Assembly (NCBI RefSeq): GCF_003610895.1
Contig: NZ_MCAS01000008.1
Span: 124,001 to 188,000, forward strand
Length of the DNA stretch: 64,000 nucleotides
From: Paraburkholderia fungorum
GTDB lineage: Bacteria; Pseudomonadota; Gammaproteobacteria; Burkholderiales; Burkholderiaceae
Direction of reading: 5' to 3'
In this document: one piece after another, positions 8,592 through 17,561 of the stretch
Numbering within the stretch: position 1 is the stretch's first letter
Layout: the number at the start of each line of letters is the position of its first letter
Program-made: the position numbers and the translations under genes
The notes under the pieces: generated by a model
Seen by the model: only the letters and a program-made list of their open reading frames with translations
The model's database searches: none
Told to the model about the DNA's origin: nothing

Positions 8592-10324
8592 ACGCCACCG
8601 CTATTCCAGCTCCCCTCGTCTCTTCCGTGCGTGCGGCAGCCAGCGTGCGCACGCGCGGCGAACCCGTGGTCCGCATCGACAATCTGAGCATCGGCTTTCG
8701 CGGCCGGCACGCAACGCAGCCGGTTGTCGGCCCGCTCGACCTGAGCGTGTATGCGGGCGAATGCGTCGCGCTCGTCGGCGAATCGGGTTCCGGCAAATCG
8801 GTGACCGCACGCAGCCTGGTGGGCTTGAACGGTGCGAACGCCGAGTGGCAGGCCGAGCGCTTCGAGATCGCCGGCAACGACGCGCGCCGCTATCGTGAGC
8901 GCGACTGGCGCGCCATCCGCGGCCGCCAGATCGGCTACGTGCTGCAGGACGCGCTCGTCTCGCTCGATCCGCTGTGGCGGGTTCGCGATCTGGTCGCCGA
9001 GGCGCAGCGCGGCGTACCGGCGCGCGAGGTCCGCGAGCGCAGCGCAGCGCTCCTGCGCTCGGTCGGTATCGACGATCCGCAGCGCCGGCTGCCGCAATAT
9101 CCGCATCAGTTGTCGGGCGGCCTGCGGCAGCGCGTGCTGATCGGCACCGCGATCGCCGGCGGGGCGTCGCTGCTGATCGCCGACGAACCGACCACCGCGC
9201 TCGACATGACAGTGCAGCGGCAGATTCTGGCGCTGCTGCGCGCGCGCCGCGACGCGGGCGACGCGCTGCTGCTGATCAGCCACGACCTCGCGGTCGTCGC
9301 CGAGCTTGCCGACCGCGTGCTGGTGATGCGCGCGGGCCGCGTGGTCGAACAGGGACCCACGCACCAGGTGCTGAGCGCGCCCTCCCATCCGTACACGCGG
9401 CAGTTGCTGGCTGCGATCCCGGGGCCCGCGTCGCGCGGCTTCCGGCTCGCGCCCGACACGCGGCCCACGGACAACCCGCCGGCCGTCGAGCGAATCCCGC
9501 TGCCGCAAAAGCGGATCGTCCAGCAGGACTGGGTGCTGTCAGTCGAAGCGGTGACGAAGCGCTACGGCGCGCAGGCCGATGCCCCCGCCGCGGTAGACGA
9601 GGTGTCGTTCACTCTCGCCAAAGGCGAGACGCTCGGCATCGTCGGTGAATCCGGTTCGGGCAAGTCGACCGTCGCGCGAATCGTGCTCGGTCTCCTCGCG
9701 CCGGACAGCGGACAGGTCACGCTCGACGGCCAACCATGGAGCAGCCTGCCCGAATCCGCGCGCCGGGCTCGCCGCGCCGGACTCCAGCTGATCGCGCAGG
9801 ACCCCTACAGTTCGTTCGATCCGCGCTACACCGTCGGCCAGATCGTCGGCGAGAGCCTCGATGCCAGCGGCGTGCGAGGCGACGCGCGCCGCCGCCGCGT
9901 GCTGCAACTGCTCGACGAAGTGAGGCTCGGCCCCGGTTGTTACGACCGCTACCCGCGCGAACTGTCGGGCGGTCAGCGGCAGCGCGTCGCGATCGCGCGC
10001 GCGTTCGCGCCGAATCCGGCGCTGCTCGTCGCCGACGAACCCGTCAGCGCACTCGACGTGTCGATCCAGGCACAGGTGCTCGATCTGCTGGCGGACCTGC
10101 AAGCCGAACACGGCACCGCGATGCTGTTCATCTCGCACGATCTCGGTGTGGTCCATCACGTCGCCGACCGGATCATCGTGATGCGGCACGGCCGCGTCGT
10201 CGAAACCGGACCCGTCGAGCGCGTGTTCAACGCGCCCACGCATCCGTACACCGCATCGTTGCTCGACGCGCTGCCGAGTCTTCCCGAGCGGGCGCCGCAT
10301 GCGACACACGCGGCACTCGCGTGA
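8588..10324 (+). CDS. Fused double ATP-binding subunit of the peptide-type importer (DppD-DppF fusion)
   Basis: 578 residues with two complete ABC nucleotide-binding domains. Domain 1: Walker A GESGSGKSVTARSL (about residues 63-76), signature LSGGLRQRVLIG, Walker B LLIADEPTTALD, followed by the oligopeptide-type tail HPYTRQLLAAIPGP. Domain 2: Walker A GESGSGKSTVARI, Q-loop AQDPYSSFDPRYTVGQI, signature LSGGQRQRVAIAR, Walker B LLVADEPVSALD and the same tail (HPYTASLLDALPSL). The fusion replaces the separate DppD and DppF chains. Start ATG 8588 overlaps the DppC stop; an upstream extension of the frame lies within dppC and is not used. All catalytic elements are intact in both halves. Confidence 0.94.
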   Translation: MNATAIPAPLVSSVRAAASVRTRGEPVVRIDNLSIGFRGRHATQPVVGPLDLSVYAGECVALVGESGSGKSVTARSLVGLNGANAEWQAERFEIAGNDARRYRERDWRAIRGRQIGYVLQDALVSLDPLWRVRDLVAEAQRGVPAREVRERSAALLRSVGIDDPQRRLPQYPHQLSGGLRQRVLIGTAIAGGASLLIADEPTTALDMTVQRQILALLRARRDAGDALLLISHDLAVVAELADRVLVMRAGRVVEQGPTHQVLSAPSHPYTRQLLAAIPGPASRGFRLAPDTRPTDNPPAVERIPLPQKRIVQQDWVLSVEAVTKRYGAQADAPAAVDEVSFTLAKGETLGIVGESGSGKSTVARIVLGLLAPDSGQVTLDGQPWSSLPESARRARRAGLQLIAQDPYSSFDPRYTVGQIVGESLDASGVRGDARRRRVLQLLDEVRLGPGCYDRYPRELSGGQRQRVAIARAFAPNPALLVADEPVSALDVSIQAQVLDLLADLQAEHGTAMLFISHDLGVVHHVADRIIVMRHGRVVETGPVERVFNAPTHPYTASLLDALPSLPERAPHATHAALA

Positions 10325-10354
10325 CGCCCACCCTCTCTTCCACCTGAGTCCACC

Positions 10355-11692
10355 ATGAGCCAGTCCTCCATCACCGCGTCGCCGCGCCGGATCCATCTCG
10401 GCGCGATCATCCAGGGGCCATCGGGCAACATGTCGGCCTGGCGGCACCCGGACGCCGTCGCCGACGCAAGCATCAATGTGCACTTCGTCCAGCAACTCGC
10501 GCGCGAGGCCGAAGCCGCGAAGTTCGATCTGCTGTTCGTCGCGGACGGCCTGCACATCAACGCGAAATCCATCCCGCACTTTCTGAACCGTTTTGAGCCG
10601 CTGACGCTGCTGTCGGCGCTCGCCTCCATCACCGAGCGGATCGGCCTCGTCGGCACGCTCTCGACGTCATACAGCGATCCGTTCACCGTCGCCCGCCAGT
10701 TCTCGAGCCTCGACCATCTGAGCGACGGCCGTGCCGGCTGGAACGTCGTCACGTCGCCGCTCGAGGGGTCCGCGAAGAATTTCTCGCGCGACAAACATCC
10801 CGAGCACGCGCTGCGCTATCGGATCGCAGCGGAATTCCTGAGCGTAACAAAGGGACTGTGGGATTCCTGGGAGGACGATGCATTCGTTCGCGACAAGGCG
10901 AGCGGCGTGTTCTTCGACCCTGACAAGCTGCACACGCTGAATCACAGCGGCGAGTTCTTCTCGGTCGCGGGACCGCTCAACATCGGCCGCTCGCGGCAGG
11001 GGCGGCCGATCCTGTTCCAGGCAGGCGCGTCCGAGGACGGCAAGGCCGTCGCGGCCGAGCATGCGGACGCGATCTACACCCGCCAGGAGACGATTCCGCT
11101 CGCGCAGGCGTTCTACGCGGACGTGCAGAAACGGCTTGCCGCGCACGGCCGGGCACCGGACAGTCTGAAAGTGTTCCAGGGAATCAGTGTGATCGTCGCC
11201 GATTCGGCCGACGACGCCGAGGCGCGCTACCAGGAAACCGCGCGGCTGGTGACGATCGACAACGCGCTGGATTATCTCGGCCGCTACTTCGATCACCACG
11301 ACTTCTCGCAGTATCCGCTCGATGCGCCGTTCCCGGACCTCGGCGAACTCGGCAGCAATCAGTTCCGCAGCACCACCGACGCGATCAAGCGCGACGCCTA
11401 CGAGCGCCGGCTGACGTTGCGCGAAGCCGCGCTCGAAGCGGCAACACCGCGCCCAAGTTTCGCCGGCACAGCCGAGCAGGTCGCCGACGGGCTGCAGGCG
11501 TGGGTCGACGCCCGTGCGACCGACGGCTTCATCGTACGCGGCGGCACGCCGACTGCTTTCACCGACTTCGCGACGAAGGTGGTGCCGATCCTGCAGGAGC
11601 GCGGCGCCTATCGGCGCGACTACGAAGGCGCGACGCTGCGTGAGCATCTTGGGCTGGACTATCCGGTCAACCAGTTCGCGCGGACAGCCTGA
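10355..11692 (+). CDS. LLM-class flavin-dependent monooxygenase, NtaA/SnaA/DszA family
   Basis: 445 residues, the usual length for FMNH2-dependent NtaA/SnaA/DszA-type monooxygenases. Landmarks in order: [20 protein letters not shown] (about residues 11-30), [60 protein letters not shown] and a C-terminal [17 protein letters not shown]. Last gene of the operon, 30 bases after the ATPase. Together with the MsnO8-like and GNAT genes it makes a monooxygenation route fed by a dedicated importer. No flavin reductase is encoded in the window, so reduced FMN must come from elsewhere. Confidence 0.92.
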   Translation: MSQSSITASPRRIHLGAIIQGPSGNMSAWRHPDAVADASINVHFVQQLAREAEAAKFDLLFVADGLHINAKSIPHFLNRFEPLTLLSALASITERIGLVGTLSTSYSDPFTVARQFSSLDHLSDGRAGWNVVTSPLEGSAKNFSRDKHPEHALRYRIAAEFLSVTKGLWDSWEDDAFVRDKASGVFFDPDKLHTLNHSGEFFSVAGPLNIGRSRQGRPILFQAGASEDGKAVAAEHADAIYTRQETIPLAQAFYADVQKRLAAHGRAPDSLKVFQGISVIVADSADDAEARYQETARLVTIDNALDYLGRYFDHHDFSQYPLDAPFPDLGELGSNQFRSTTDAIKRDAYERRLTLREAALEAATPRPSFAGTAEQVADGLQAWVDARATDGFIVRGGTPTAFTDFATKVVPILQERGAYRRDYEGATLREHLGLDYPVNQFARTA

Positions 11693-11700
11693 GCGGCAGC

Positions 11701-11735
11701 GGCGGCCTCGCTCATTTGTAGACGCGCAGGCCGCC
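11701..11735. terminator. Hairpin between convergent operons
   Basis: GGCGGCCT (11701-11708) pairs with AGGCCGCC (11728-11735) across a 19-base loop, in the 75-base gap between the convergent stop codons at 11692 and 11768. There is no U-tract on either side, so it is at most a weak or factor-assisted terminator. Confidence 0.35.
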
Positions 11736-11767
11736 CTATAGATCGCGGCTCCGGCCGAACGCAGTGC

Positions 11768-12541
11768 TTAGTGATCCGATCCGCGTGCGTTCGCGTAGGT
11801 GTCGCCTACCATCAGATGGACGATCTCGTCGCCGTTGGTCCCGGCCACGAGACGTTCGCCCGCCACCTCGCCACGCCGCAACACAACCACGCGATCGGCA
11901 ATCGCAAAGATGTCGTGGAGATTGTGCGAGATCAGAATCACGGACACGCCCTGCACTTTCAGCGCGGCGATCAACTCCATGACTTTGCGTTGTTCGGGTA
12001 CGCCGAGCGCGGCGGTCGGCTCGTCCATGATCAGCACGCGCGCATTCCAGTAAATCGCGCGGCCGATCGCGATCGCCTGCCGTTGACCGCCCGAGAGCAT
12101 CTTCACCGGCGCGCCAAGCTTGCGCTCGGGAATCACGATATCGAGCCGCTCGAGCACTTCGCGCGCGACCTTCGCCATGTGCGCCCGGTCGATCACCTGC
12201 AGCCCGAACTGGCGGCGTGTCGGCTCGCGCCCGAGAAAGATGTTGCTTCCCACATCGAGGTTGTCGGCGAGCGCGAGATCCTGATAGATCGTCTCGATCC
12301 CCTGATTGCGCGCGTCCTGCGGGTCGCGCAACTGCAAGGGTGTGCCGTTGAACAGCAGGTGGCCGGCGTCGGCGTGGTAGACGCCGGAGATGATCTTGAT
12401 GAGGGTCGACTTGCCCGCGCCGTTGTCGCCCGCGAGCGCCAGCACTTCGCCCGCCATCAGCCGCAGCGAGACACGCCGCAGCGCCTCCACGCCGCCGAAA
12501 CGGATCGAGATGTCGCGCGCCTCGAGGATCGGCATGCTCAT
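11768..12541 (-). CDS. Sugar ABC transporter ATP-binding protein (single domain, FrcA-like)
   Basis: 257 residues, one ABC domain. Walker A GDNGAGKSTLIKIISG (about residues 39-54), signature LSGGQRQAIAIGRAI, Walker B VLIMDEPTAALGV, switch ISHNLHDIFAIADR. Ribose-type importers usually have a double-domain RbsA; the single-domain form matches the fructose importer FrcA type. The ATG at 12541 overlaps the permease stop by 4 bases (ATGA); a longer open frame upstream lies inside the permease gene and is a shadow. The gene order binding protein, permease, ATPase is that of frcBCA. The transported sugar is not determinable from sequence alone. Confidence 0.9.
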   Translation of the reverse strand: MSMPILEARDISIRFGGVEALRRVSLRLMAGEVLALAGDNGAGKSTLIKIISGVYHADAGHLLFNGTPLQLRDPQDARNQGIETIYQDLALADNLDVGSNIFLGREPTRRQFGLQVIDRAHMAKVAREVLERLDIVIPERKLGAPVKMLSGGQRQAIAIGRAIYWNARVLIMDEPTAALGVPEQRKVMELIAALKVQGVSVILISHNLHDIFAIADRVVVLRRGEVAGERLVAGTNGDEIVHLMVGDTYANARGSDH

Positions 12542-13614
12542 TGCGCGCCTCCGAGACGTTCCTTGTACTGATCGATCAGCACCGACATGATGATGACAAT
12601 GCCGACCACGATAAATTGCCAGAACGCGTTGACGTCGATGAATACCAGTCCGAATTCGATCACCGCGATGATCAACGCGCCAATCAGCGTGCCGATCACA
12701 TTGCCGGTGCCGCCGAACAGACTCGCCCCGCCGATCACGACCGCCGCGATCGAGTCGAGCAGCATCGGCTCCCCGGCGTTGGCGGCACCCGCGGCAAAGC
12801 GGGCCGTATAGACGATGCCGCCGATCGCGGCAAACGCGGCGGCGATCAGATAGATCACCAGCAGATGGCGTCTGACATTGATCCCCGCGCGCATCGCCGA
12901 CTGCGGATTGCCGCCGATTGCATAGGTGTACTGGCCGAATCGCGTCTTTGACAACACCCAATGCATGACGATCAGCAACACGGCGGTCAGCACCACTGGC
13001 GTCCAGCCGCGGCCGAGCCAGACGAGTCCGGCGTTGTCCACCGCCACGGTCATGCCGCTTCCGGCCGCCAGAAACCCCGCGCCCCGGGCGACACCATACA
13101 TGCCGAGCGTGCCGATAAAGGCCGGTACGCCGAGCCGCGCGATCAGCACGCCGTTGACGAGCCCTGGAATCGCGCACACCGCGACGGTCAGTGGAATGGA
13201 AAACAGCAGAACCCACGGCGAGCCGCTGCCCAATAGCGTAAATTGCGCGACACACACGGCGGCCAGTCCCATGACGAATCCCACCGACAGATCGATACCC
13301 GCCGTGATGATCACAAAGGTCTGGCCGATCGCGAGCAGTAGCGGCGCGCTGGCCGCGAGTCCGATCGACTGCAGGTTATAGGCGTTGAAGATAAACGAGC
13401 GATGATCCGATATCCGCGCCCAGACTTCGAAAAACACCAGTAACGCAGCGAGGAAAAGCCAGGGCCAGACCTTGCTGACCAGTGCGAGCCTGTCGAGTCG
13501 TGAGTTGTCCACCGAGTTGTCCACCGAGTTGTCCATCGAATCGTCCGGGAAATCGGGAGTGGCCTGGAGTGGCGCCCGAGTGCGCGCATCGGCGCGCACG
13601 GGGGTTGTCCTCAT
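12538..13614 (-). CDS. Sugar ABC transporter permease, RbsC/FrcC family
   Basis: 358 residues with about ten hydrophobic segments typical of the BPD_transp_2 family; landmarks are LLLAIGQTFVIITAGIDLSV (around residues 94-113) and GGIVYTARFAAGAANAGEP, with LDSIAAVVIGGASLFGGTGN near the C-terminus. The N-terminal 40 residues are polar and carry a small tandem repeat (MDNSVDNSVDNS) from a 12-bp DNA repeat; the true start could therefore also be the ATG at 13537, as neither has a strong ribosome binding site. Inner-membrane channel of the importer encoded at 11768-14609, 14 bases downstream of the binding-protein stop. Confidence 0.9.
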   Translation of the reverse strand: MRTTPVRADARTRAPLQATPDFPDDSMDNSVDNSVDNSRLDRLALVSKVWPWLFLAALLVFFEVWARISDHRSFIFNAYNLQSIGLAASAPLLLAIGQTFVIITAGIDLSVGFVMGLAAVCVAQFTLLGSGSPWVLLFSIPLTVAVCAIPGLVNGVLIARLGVPAFIGTLGMYGVARGAGFLAAGSGMTVAVDNAGLVWLGRGWTPVVLTAVLLIVMHWVLSKTRFGQYTYAIGGNPQSAMRAGINVRRHLLVIYLIAAAFAAIGGIVYTARFAAGAANAGEPMLLDSIAAVVIGGASLFGGTGNVIGTLIGALIIAVIEFGLVFIDVNAFWQFIVVGIVIIMSVLIDQYKERLGGAQ

Positions 13615-13628
13615 TCGACAGCGCGTGC

Positions 13629-14609
13629 CTAGTTGGAATAGATGTACTGCTTCATATCCGGCTGGTCGATGTTGGTCTTATCGAGCACGACAAAGCCCGT
13701 GCTCTTGAACGGCGGAATCTTCTTTCCGTGGATCAGATCCGCCGCGAACTTCACGCCGTAATAGCCGATCTCGTCCGGACGCTGCGCGATCGCGATATCC
13801 ACGAGACCGCTCTTGATCTGCTGATCGATGCCGGGCACGGCGTCGAACACCACGACCTTGACAACGCCCTGCTTGCCGGCCGCTTTGACGCCTTGCGCGG
13901 CGCCGCTGCCGGAGAAAGTGTTGGCGCCGAACACGCCGGCAAGGTCGGGGTTGCGCGCGAGCACCGCAGCGACGTGGGATGCGGCGCGGTTCGCATCGTC
14001 TTCGTTATATTGCGTTTGCAGCACCTTGATGTTCGGGTGCTTCTTCATTTCATCGAGGAAACCCTCGGCGCGCGCGTCGGTACTGGAGATGCCGGGTTTG
14101 TTGTTTTCACAATAGACCGTCCCCTTGTCGCCGATGGCCTTGGCAAGCGCGCGCGCCGCCACGCGGCCGCCTTCCAGGTTGTCCGAAGCAATATAGGAGA
14201 GCGGGAAATCCGCGTCGCCCTTGCCGGTTTGATAGTGCCCGTCGCCGATATAGGTATCGACCGTGATGATCTTGATGCCTGCGTCAGCCGCTTCCTTTAG
14301 CGGTCCGATCAATTGCTGCTTGTCGACCGGCGAAACCAGCAGGACATCCGGGCGTTTGGCGATGAACGCCTTGAGGATCGGCACCTGCTCGGTGGTATTC
14401 CACGCCTTGGGCACCTGGAATAACAACTGGACGTGCTCTTCATTCGCGGCCCGCTCGGCGCCACGATGCATCGTGAAGTAGAAAGGATCGGTAACGCCCG
14501 GCAGCAACGCGACGACGGGATGCGCGGCATCCGCGTGCGCCACACCGGTGAAAGAACAGGCAACGAACGTTGCCAGTGCAACCAGATAGTGGGAAACGAC
14601 GCGCTTCAT
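13629..14609 (-). CDS. Sugar ABC transporter periplasmic substrate-binding protein (RbsB-like)
   Basis: 326 residues of the Peripla_BP_4 (ribose/galactose-binding) family. The ATG at 14609 follows an excellent AGGAGG Shine-Dalgarno and opens a signal peptide (KRVVSHYLVALATFVACSFT, cleavage near AHA before DAAHP). Mature features: VVALLPGVTDPFYFTMHRGA, RPDVLLVSPVDKQQLIGPLK, IITVDTYIGDG and the hinge-region VVVFDAVPGIDQQIKSG. A longer open frame to 14819 lacks export logic and is not used. First gene of a three-gene importer operon; the roughly 180-bp spacer to the divergent cupin gene must hold its promoter. The order matches frcBCA; the ligand is inferred to be a monosaccharide. Confidence 0.92.
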   Translation of the reverse strand: MKRVVSHYLVALATFVACSFTGVAHADAAHPVVALLPGVTDPFYFTMHRGAERAANEEHVQLLFQVPKAWNTTEQVPILKAFIAKRPDVLLVSPVDKQQLIGPLKEAADAGIKIITVDTYIGDGHYQTGKGDADFPLSYIASDNLEGGRVAARALAKAIGDKGTVYCENNKPGISSTDARAEGFLDEMKKHPNIKVLQTQYNEDDANRAASHVAAVLARNPDLAGVFGANTFSGSGAAQGVKAAGKQGVVKVVVFDAVPGIDQQIKSGLVDIAIAQRPDEIGYYGVKFAADLIHGKKIPPFKSTGFVVLDKTNIDQPDMKQYIYSN

Positions 14610-14789
14610 TTTTGCCTTCCTCCTGTTGAGTCCGACGAACGGCGCTTCACCTGACGCGTTCCGACTTTCCTGAAGTGATGGCGTCTGGCAGTGGGCCAGT
14701 ATACTGGCGAGCGTTGGTCGCGACCCTGGTGTTTTCCTGCATCGTTTCCGCATATAACTGTGCGTACGCAGGCGGAAAGGCGAGACGAC

Positions 14790-15170
14790 ATGACTCATGA
14801 TCCATCGGCAGGACCACAATTTCGCTGGAGCGATTCGAACGGCGCCCCCTGGATACCGTCGACCCTCGCGAAGGGTGTCGAAGTGAAAAACCTGGGCAAG
14901 GCGAACGGCCGCGCAATTCAGCTCGTGCGTTTTTCACCCGGAGCAACGTTTCCCGACCACCTTCACACGGGCCCGGAGTTCATTTATGTGCTTGAGGGCG
15001 AAGTGACATGGAACGGCCGGCCGCTAGCGCGCGGATGCGTCGGCGTGGCGGAAGCGGGGACGATCGAACGAGGATTTTGCAGCGTGACCGGGTGCATGTT
15101 CCTGCTCATGTACGAGCTCGATCAGCTTTTCGATTCGGTGAGCGCAAGCCCTGCTGGGGGCTCACGCTGA
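14790..15170 (+). CDS. Small cupin-domain protein
   Basis: 126 residues, a single cupin barrel. The metal-binding motif 1 is visible as FPDHLHTGPEFIYVLEGEVT (about residues 50-69), with the expected two His and a Glu; motif 2 is less clear. The ATG at 14790 is preceded by a GGAAAGG-like stretch, and the longer frame upstream is discarded because it runs into the sugar-importer promoter. Divergent from the sugar importer and convergent with the ClC channel gene. Could be a small sensor or an isomerase-like enzyme; no partner decides this. Confidence 0.8.
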   Translation: MTHDPSAGPQFRWSDSNGAPWIPSTLAKGVEVKNLGKANGRAIQLVRFSPGATFPDHLHTGPEFIYVLEGEVTWNGRPLARGCVGVAEAGTIERGFCSVTGCMFLLMYELDQLFDSVSASPAGGSR

Positions 15171-15235
15171 GGATTCCTTGCAACACGCTGGCGGACCCGC
15201 GTGAGGTCTTTTCATTGCAGCAAGCGCGAAGCACG

Positions 15236-16567
15236 CTAGCGCGCTTTGCCCGCCCCACCCCAGTTGAAACCAGAACCGGACTGCAACGCCGGCGCCCACT
15301 TCACGCACGCCTGAAAACTCAACGCGGCGCCGCCGACGGCAAACAGAACCGGAATCAGAAAGTCGTGACCCACCCGGGTAAATTCGAACATGAGCACCAC
15401 GGCGGTTATCGGCATCTGCATCGATGCGGCCAGAAATGCCGTCGCACCGATAACGGCGAACGCGCCCAAAGAAGCCCCCGGCCAGAAAAGACTCCAGGCA
15501 CCGCCGAGCACGATCGCCAGTAACGCGCCATTCGCGAGCCCCGGCGTCAGCAGACCGCCCTCGGCCCCCGCGCGCAAACTACTCACGGTAATCACCACCT
15601 TCAGCACCAGCAACATGGCCGCGAGCGTGATCGTCAGGTTGCCGTCGAACGCCAGTCCCGCCGGCCCTTTGCCATTTCCGAGCAACTGCGGAAAGTGCAT
15701 CGCCAGCACGCCGACGATCGCGAAGTTCAACAGCGACAACACCGGCAAACGCCAATCCTTCGGCGCCTGAGCCCGCGCGCGCTTCGTCACTTCCGAAAAA
15801 CCCCATGCTGCGGCACCGAAAAGCGGCCCGCACACCACGGCCCAGACCACCAGCGTTGTACTCACCGTCAGCGCAGGCACCAGATACTGATGCTCGTTGC
15901 CAAGACCAAACTGCGCGATCAGTGCCGCCACCGCGGACGTCACCACGGCAGGCACCAACGCCTTCCAGCCGAACGTCCCCAGCAGGACCTCGAGCACGAA
16001 CACCGCGCCGCCGAGCGGCACGTTGTAGACAGCAGCCAATCCCGCGCCGGCGCCGCATGCGACCATGATCCGGCTCTGCTCGACCGACAGGCCCGCGCGA
16101 TACGACAACCATCCGGCCAGCACCGAGCCGATCTCGCGCGGCGCGACTTCACGCCCGAGCGGCGAGCCGAGCGCCACGGTCACGATCTGCAGCAACGCAT
16201 GCACGATCGTGCTCAGAATCGGCATACGCGGATCGTCGGATTTGACGGCCTGGCGGATGCTCACGAGCGGCCGCCCGAAACGGTACAACGCCCACCAGCC
16301 GAGTCCCGCCACGAGACCGCATAGCGTCAGGACCAGCAGGCGGCGTTCAGGCGCGGCGCCGGTGACACCTTGCAGAAAACTCTCGCTGCTGATCAGGTGC
16401 GTCATGCTGTAGCCGTAGGCAAGGTGCTGAATGCCGTGCAGCAGCAAGGCGAGCAACATACCGCCGAGGCCGGCGCCAATACCGGTCAGCAAGGTGACTA
16501 CGGCCAATACCGCAAACGGTTTTTGCCCGCGCCGCGCAGGCGCTGAAATGAGTGATTTGAGTGACAT
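15236..16567 (-). CDS. ClC-family chloride channel or H+/Cl- antiporter
   Basis: 443 residues with ten or more hydrophobic helices. The selectivity-filter region reads LGSPLGREVAPREIGSVLAG (about residues 132-151), holding the GRE of the usual GREGP motif with the gating glutamate; GAGAGLAAVYNVPLGGAVFV follows, as in the EriC/ClcA family. The early GSGIP motif that supplies the central serine ligand is not recognisable (the region reads KSDDPRMPILSTIVHALLQI), so ion selectivity may differ from E. coli ClcA. Monocistronic, convergent with the cupin gene. Confidence 0.88.
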   Translation of the reverse strand: MSLKSLISAPARRGQKPFAVLAVVTLLTGIGAGLGGMLLALLLHGIQHLAYGYSMTHLISSESFLQGVTGAAPERRLLVLTLCGLVAGLGWWALYRFGRPLVSIRQAVKSDDPRMPILSTIVHALLQIVTVALGSPLGREVAPREIGSVLAGWLSYRAGLSVEQSRIMVACGAGAGLAAVYNVPLGGAVFVLEVLLGTFGWKALVPAVVTSAVAALIAQFGLGNEHQYLVPALTVSTTLVVWAVVCGPLFGAAAWGFSEVTKRARAQAPKDWRLPVLSLLNFAIVGVLAMHFPQLLGNGKGPAGLAFDGNLTITLAAMLLVLKVVITVSSLRAGAEGGLLTPGLANGALLAIVLGGAWSLFWPGASLGAFAVIGATAFLAASMQMPITAVVLMFEFTRVGHDFLIPVLFAVGGAALSFQACVKWAPALQSGSGFNWGGAGKAR

Positions 16568-16780
16568 GGCGCGTCGGGACCGGCGACATTAATGGGATGG
16601 CGATCATCTTATTCCGCGTCGCAACATGAATCCAATTAATTTTTCTGCTCGACTAATGCGCTGTACGCATATGTTGAGCGCATCCGTCTTCCTGGACAAA
16701 GACCATGAACGCGCAAAGCAATCAGGATCGCGAGCGCCGGCGGTGCGTATCCGCCGGCATCGGGCCGCCGTTCGTCCTGC

Positions 16781-17155
16781 TTAGCTCGCCGATACGAAAA
16801 ACATCGACACAACACACGCGACGCCGACAAACCACACCAGCGAGCGCAACGACGCCAGATTCGCCACGTACAGCAGGCCGTGCAGCACGCGCACAACGAC
16901 AAAAGTGATCGCCAGCCAGTTGATCCACGGGCTCGCCCCACCTGCCTGCCCAGCCACGACGATCGCCGCGGTGAACATCGCCAAAGCTTCCCATGCGTTC
17001 TGATGCGCCGCGTAAGCTCGCGCGCGCCAGCCTTCGAGGCCGGCGAGATACGTGCGCGGCGCGCCGTTGTCGTAGCGCTTGCTGACCTTCGCGAGCATGA
17101 TCCATGGAAACGGCAGCACCACTACGATGAGCAGGCACAGATGCGGAATTGTCAT
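16781..17155 (-). CDS. MAPEG-family integral membrane protein
   Basis: 124 residues, four hydrophobic segments. MAPEG signatures: LEGWRARAYAAHQNAWEALA (about residues 39-58), holding the conserved Arg and the His-Asn pair before E-A, and FVVVRVLHGLLYVANLASLR with the R..H.L.Y pattern. Bacterial MAPEG proteins are glutathione-linked or of unknown role. The 213-bp gap to the ClC gene start (16568-16780) contains nothing I can support as a gene. A GGGAGACC stretch precedes the start at the ideal distance. Confidence 0.88.
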   Translation of the reverse strand: MTIPHLCLLIVVVLPFPWIMLAKVSKRYDNGAPRTYLAGLEGWRARAYAAHQNAWEALAMFTAAIVVAGQAGGASPWINWLAITFVVVRVLHGLLYVANLASLRSLVWFVGVACVVSMFFVSAS

Positions 17156-17561
17156 TCTTCGGTCTCCCTGTATGCGCGGCGTGAATGCCGCGAGCCGCTT
17201 TTATACCTGCCGGCATCCGCCGCCGCCAACCTGAATCCCGCGAGGGCCGCCTCTACCAGCGGTCGAAACCGGCAAATCCGATTGAGTGGATTCCCGCTCG
17301 CGGCCGCCGGATTTATATTACAAATAACCAACAATGAATCAAACGCAATTAATACAATAATTACGTTTTCCAAACATTCTCCATGCAGCGAGATTCAGCC
17401 TGAAATTCGCTCCAGGGATTAATACGGATAAATGCGGGTTCAATCATGCAAGCGTTTAACGCTCGGCGTACACTCGCTCGAAGCCCACAGCACAGGGCAC
17501 ACGGGGCTGCAGAGCCGCCCGTCGTCAAACACGGGTTATTGGAGACTCAGGAGAACAATCA
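17156..17561. promoter_or_regulatory. Intergenic region upstream of the MFS gene
   Basis: About 400 bases without a convincing gene, between divergent MAPEG and MFS genes. The part around 17310-17385 is strikingly A+T-rich for this genome and probably holds promoters. A short inverted repeat AGCGT-tta-ACGCT at 17451-17463 could be an operator for the MFS gene; no regulator is adjacent. The ribosome binding site AGGAG lies just before the ATG at 17562. Confidence 0.4.

Noticed and set aside
11768..13255. A 495-codon minus-strand frame covering the sugar ATPase and part of the permease
   Set aside because: Only the part from 12541 is protein-like; the upstream portion is the permease gene read out of frame.
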